Shown piece by piece: positions 61,784-64,000 of a stretch of DNA of 64,000 nucleotides. The stretch is taken from contig NZ_JACHBS010000001.1 of the NCBI RefSeq assembly GCF_014200395.1, positions 1,488,001 through 1,552,000 of the forward strand, read 5' to 3'. A program made the position numbers and the translations under genes. Each line of letters opens with the position of its first letter. The first letter of the stretch is position 1. Source of the DNA: Microcella frigidaquae (GTDB lineage: Bacteria; Actinomycetota; Actinomycetes; Actinomycetales; Microbacteriaceae). The notes below the pieces were generated by a model that saw only the letters and a program-made list of their open reading frames with translations, searched no databases and had not been told where the DNA came from.

Positions 61784-63409
61784 TTAACGACCGCGGAAGC
61801 GCCCGAGAAGCGTGAGCGCCCGGGTGAGCTCGGGCGACCGGGTGAGCCACAGGACCCCGACGAACACGGCGACCATCGGAAGCCCGATGAGCAGGATGCT
61901 GATGCCAGCGGTCACGACGGTGTCGCGGGCGAACCCCCCGGCCGTGAAGGCGCCGAGACTGGCGGCGACCCCGAGGCCGACGCCGAGGGCCGCCATGCCG
62001 GCCAGCAGCGCGATGCCCACCTGCACCGCGATGCCGCGGACGTCGAGCCCGCCGAGCCGCCGCCGCAGGGCGACGCCCCCGAGGATCATCTGGAAGAACG
62101 AGCCGGCGGAGGTGACCAGGGCGATCGCCGGGACGATCGACGCGGTGGGCAGCACCGATGCCGCCAGCGCTCCGAGGACGAAGAAGATCGTGTACGCCAC
62201 CTGCAGCCAGAACACCGTGCGGGTGTCGTCCAGTGCGTAGAACACCCGCATCATCACGAAGTAGACGCTGAACGGTGCGAGCCCGATGACAAAGCACACG
62301 AGGACGATCGCGATGGGGTCGACCGCGGCGGCATCGAAGATGCGCCCGAACGGCACCGCCACGGCGATGAGCCCGGCGGTGGCGAGCGTCATGAAGAGAG
62401 CCGTGATGCGGATCGAGGTCTCGGTATCGGCGCGCACGGCCGCCGTGTCGCCATCCCGCGCGTGGGTGCTCATCTGGGTGAGGTACGCGGTGACGAGCGA
62501 GACGACGATCACCGAGTGGGGAAGCATGAACAGCAGCCAGGCCGTGCGCATCACCATCAGCGACGCCGTGTCCTCCGTGGCGGCGATCGAGGCGACGTAG
62601 GTCTGCACGAGCCCGCCGACCTGCATCACGAGGATCATCGCGAACACCCAGCCCGCCGCGCGTCCTGTCGCGCGCAGTCCGGCCCCCCGCCAGCGGAAGT
62701 CCGGCCGGTACCGCAGCCCCGCACGACGCCAGAACAGGACGAGCACGAAGGCCTGCGCGGCGACACCCAGTGTCGCCGAGCCACCGAGCACGGCGACCAT
62801 CTCTGGGCTCCAGGCCTCCGCGACACCCGGATCCGCGTCGAACATCAGCCGGAACGCGATCAGACCGGCGATGGCGACGAGGTTGTTGATCGCCGGCGCC
62901 CAGGTGAACGGGCCGAACACCCGGCGGGCGTTCAGCACCTCGCCGAACAGCGTGTAGAGCGCGTAGAACAGCACCTGCGGCATGCACCAGTAGGCGAACG
63001 CGATCGCGAGCTCGACCTCGGCGGGCGAGAAGCCCCGCTGCCCGGTCTCGTCAGCCGCCGTGTACAGGTCGACGAGCAGTGGGGAGGCGAGGGTCGCCAG
63101 GGCTCCGGCGACGAGGAAGACGACGACGCCGATCGTGATGAGCCGGTTGATGAACAGTTGTCCGCCGTCGTCGTTGACGCTCGCGCGCACGATCTGCGGA
63201 ACCAGCACCGCGCTGAGGATGCCGCCGGCGACGACCGCGTAGATCGCGTTGGGCAGCGAGTTCGCGAGCGCGAAGGCGTTCGCTCCCGCGCCGAGGGCGC
63301 CGATGGTCGACGTCAGCAGCACCGCCGAGATGAATCCCAGGATGCGTGACACCACCGTGCCGGAGGCGAGGACGACGCTCGCTCGCCCGATGCTGCCGCT
63401 CTGGCTCAT
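61784..63409 (-). CDS. murJ: Lipid II flippase MurJ (MviN type)
   Basis: This 541-residue polytopic protein moves lipid II across the membrane for wall synthesis. It starts GSIGRASVVLASGTVVSRILGF, the MurJ beginning, and has about 14 hydrophobic segments. SLPNAIYAVVAGGILSAVLVP and FSVYFVMMRVFYALDDTRT are family phrases. Unlike mycobacterial MviN it has no cytoplasmic kinase-like domain at the C-terminus. ATG 63409 overlaps the stop of the upstream gene by four bases (ATGA). Confidence 0.95.
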   Translation of the reverse strand: MSQSGSIGRASVVLASGTVVSRILGFISAVLLTSTIGALGAGANAFALANSLPNAIYAVVAGGILSAVLVPQIVRASVNDDGGQLFINRLITIGVVVFLVAGALATLASPLLVDLYTAADETGQRGFSPAEVELAIAFAYWCMPQVLFYALYTLFGEVLNARRVFGPFTWAPAINNLVAIAGLIAFRLMFDADPGVAEAWSPEMVAVLGGSATLGVAAQAFVLVLFWRRAGLRYRPDFRWRGAGLRATGRAAGWVFAMILVMQVGGLVQTYVASIAATEDTASLMVMRTAWLLFMLPHSVIVVSLVTAYLTQMSTHARDGDTAAVRADTETSIRITALFMTLATAGLIAVAVPFGRIFDAAAVDPIAIVLVCFVIGLAPFSVYFVMMRVFYALDDTRTVFWLQVAYTIFFVLGALAASVLPTASIVPAIALVTSAGSFFQMILGGVALRRRLGGLDVRGIAVQVGIALLAGMAALGVGLGVAASLGAFTAGGFARDTVVTAGISILLIGLPMVAVFVGVLWLTRSPELTRALTLLGRFRGR

Positions 63410-64000
63410 CGCTCCGTCCCGTTCGACTCGGCCGTGCTCGTCTCCAGCGTGCTCGTCTCCGCCCTGCCCGTCTCTCCCGCGCTCTGCTGACGGCGCTTGC
63501 GGATGTCCCGGCTGATCCCGACCACGAGCAGCACGACGACGGCGATTCCCACGGTGATCGTGCCGGCCGTCTCCCATCCGGCGAGCAGGTTCAGCGAGAC
63601 CCGCGTCGGCTCGCTGATCCGCGTGCCGGAGCCGTCCTGCACGGTCACGGTGATGTCGACCCGGCCATTCGTGAGCGACTCGACCGGCACCACGGCCCGT
63701 GTCTGCGATCGCGGCTCGACGAGCACCTCGACGCGCGGGTCGAGCACGCGCAGCTGCGTGGTGTCAGGCTCGACCCGCACGAACACCCGCACGGGGACGT
63801 CGAGATCGTTCTGCACCGTCACCGGCAGCGAGGCGCGATCGGCCAGGAGGGTGATCGCGCTGCTCTCGGCAACGCGGATGCCCGAGCGCAGCCGCGCGGA
63901 GGCCTCCACGAACGCGGTGAGCGCGTCGACCGAGCGGTCGCCCCAGCCCTGTGAGAGGGCGGCGAGCAGCTCGAGCCGTCGCACGTCAGTGATCGCGGTT
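63406..64000 (-). CDS. Secreted-protein C-terminus upstream of murJ (DUF6049-like; cut by window edge)
   Basis: The frame is open to the window edge, so only the last 198 residues of a longer protein are seen. The visible part is Ig-like beta sandwich (SAITLLADRASLPVTVQNDLDVPVRVFVRVEPD), then RVDITVTVQDGSGTRISEPTRVSLNLLAGWET, one membrane helix (TITVGIAVVVLLVVGISRDI) and a short cytoplasmic tail (RKRRQQSAGETG..., rich in Thr/Ser/Glu). Genes of large exported proteins with this C-terminus stand before murJ in actinobacteria. The tail's Thr and Ser could be kinase targets. The family name is from context and pattern. Confidence 0.75.
   Translation of the reverse strand, partial: TAITDVRRLELLAALSQGWGDRSVDALTAFVEASARLRSGIRVAESSAITLLADRASLPVTVQNDLDVPVRVFVRVEPDTTQLRVLDPRVEVLVEPRSQTRAVVPVESLTNGRVDITVTVQDGSGTRISEPTRVSLNLLAGWETAGTITVGIAVVVLLVVGISRDIRKRRQQSAGETGRAETSTLETSTAESNGTER

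Overview
The window is a chromosomal segment of a high-GC Gram-positive actinobacterium, most likely Microbacteriaceae. The main grounds are the order gyrA - tRNA-Ile - tRNA-Ala beside dnaA/dnaN/recF, a Ser/Thr kinase - FtsW/RodA - PBP - PP2C - FHA cluster, CrgA, a class E sortase, NucS instead of MutS/MutL, and very high GC with frequent GTG starts. This is the origin of replication region: dnaA, dnaN, recF, a DciA-like gene, gyrB and gyrA run leftwards, and rpmH, rnpA, yidD, yidC, jag, rsmG, parA and parB run rightwards, with DnaA boxes on both sides of dnaA and two parS sites.

Layout. 0-1.2 kb: the end of hemA, then nucS. 1.3-6.4 kb: three secreted cell-wall proteins, each ending in an LAATG sorting signal that suits the class E sortase at 33.5-34.3 kb. 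6.5-10.8 kb: a HAD phosphatase and a coupled aldehyde dehydrogenase / GMC oxidoreductase pair. 10.9-14.3 kb: copper homeostasis (CopA, DUF305 lipoprotein, Cys-rich HMA protein) with two CsoR-like palindromes. 14.4-18.5 kb: a DEAD-box helicase, then a two-gene retinal module (lycopene cyclase plus Blh dioxygenase). 18.6-22.9 kb: a visibly lower-GC island with an unrecognised two-gene cassette (327-residue protein plus four-TM protein) facing a type II restriction-modification pair. 22.9-23.6 kb: YaeQ and tRNA-Leu. 23.7-32.6 kb: fhaA-fhaB-pstP-ftsW/rodA-pbp-pknA-pknB, which controls growth and division. 32.6-36.8 kb: a TrpG/PabA-type amidotransferase, a 53-residue membrane protein, the sortase, CrgA, a rhomboid protease, a cyclophilin and a small membrane protein. 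36.8-42.3 kb: an acidic secreted protein, a Pro/Ala-rich membrane protein, an ApbE flavin transferase and a membrane flavo-reductase, divergent from a two-component system. 42.3-42.7 kb: a 79-bp tandem repeat. 42.7-57.95 kb: tRNAs and the oriC/replication/segregation block. 58-64 kb: a Ddl-like ligase, a PLP aminotransferase, trxA, trxB, murJ and the end of a secreted-protein gene upstream of murJ.

Most of the window is a conserved actinobacterial core. The parts that could be new are the two-gene cassette in the low-GC island, the flavin-transfer operon without a visible FMN-binding substrate, the GMC oxidoreductase with a four-cysteine ferredoxin-like motif, the non-coding tandem repeats (79 bp x 4.5 and GCTCA x 10), and a DnaA-box cluster about 17 kb from the origin. 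No CRISPR array, rRNA gene, transposase, integrase or rhodopsin gene was seen. All assignments come from reading motifs and gene context; no database search was run.
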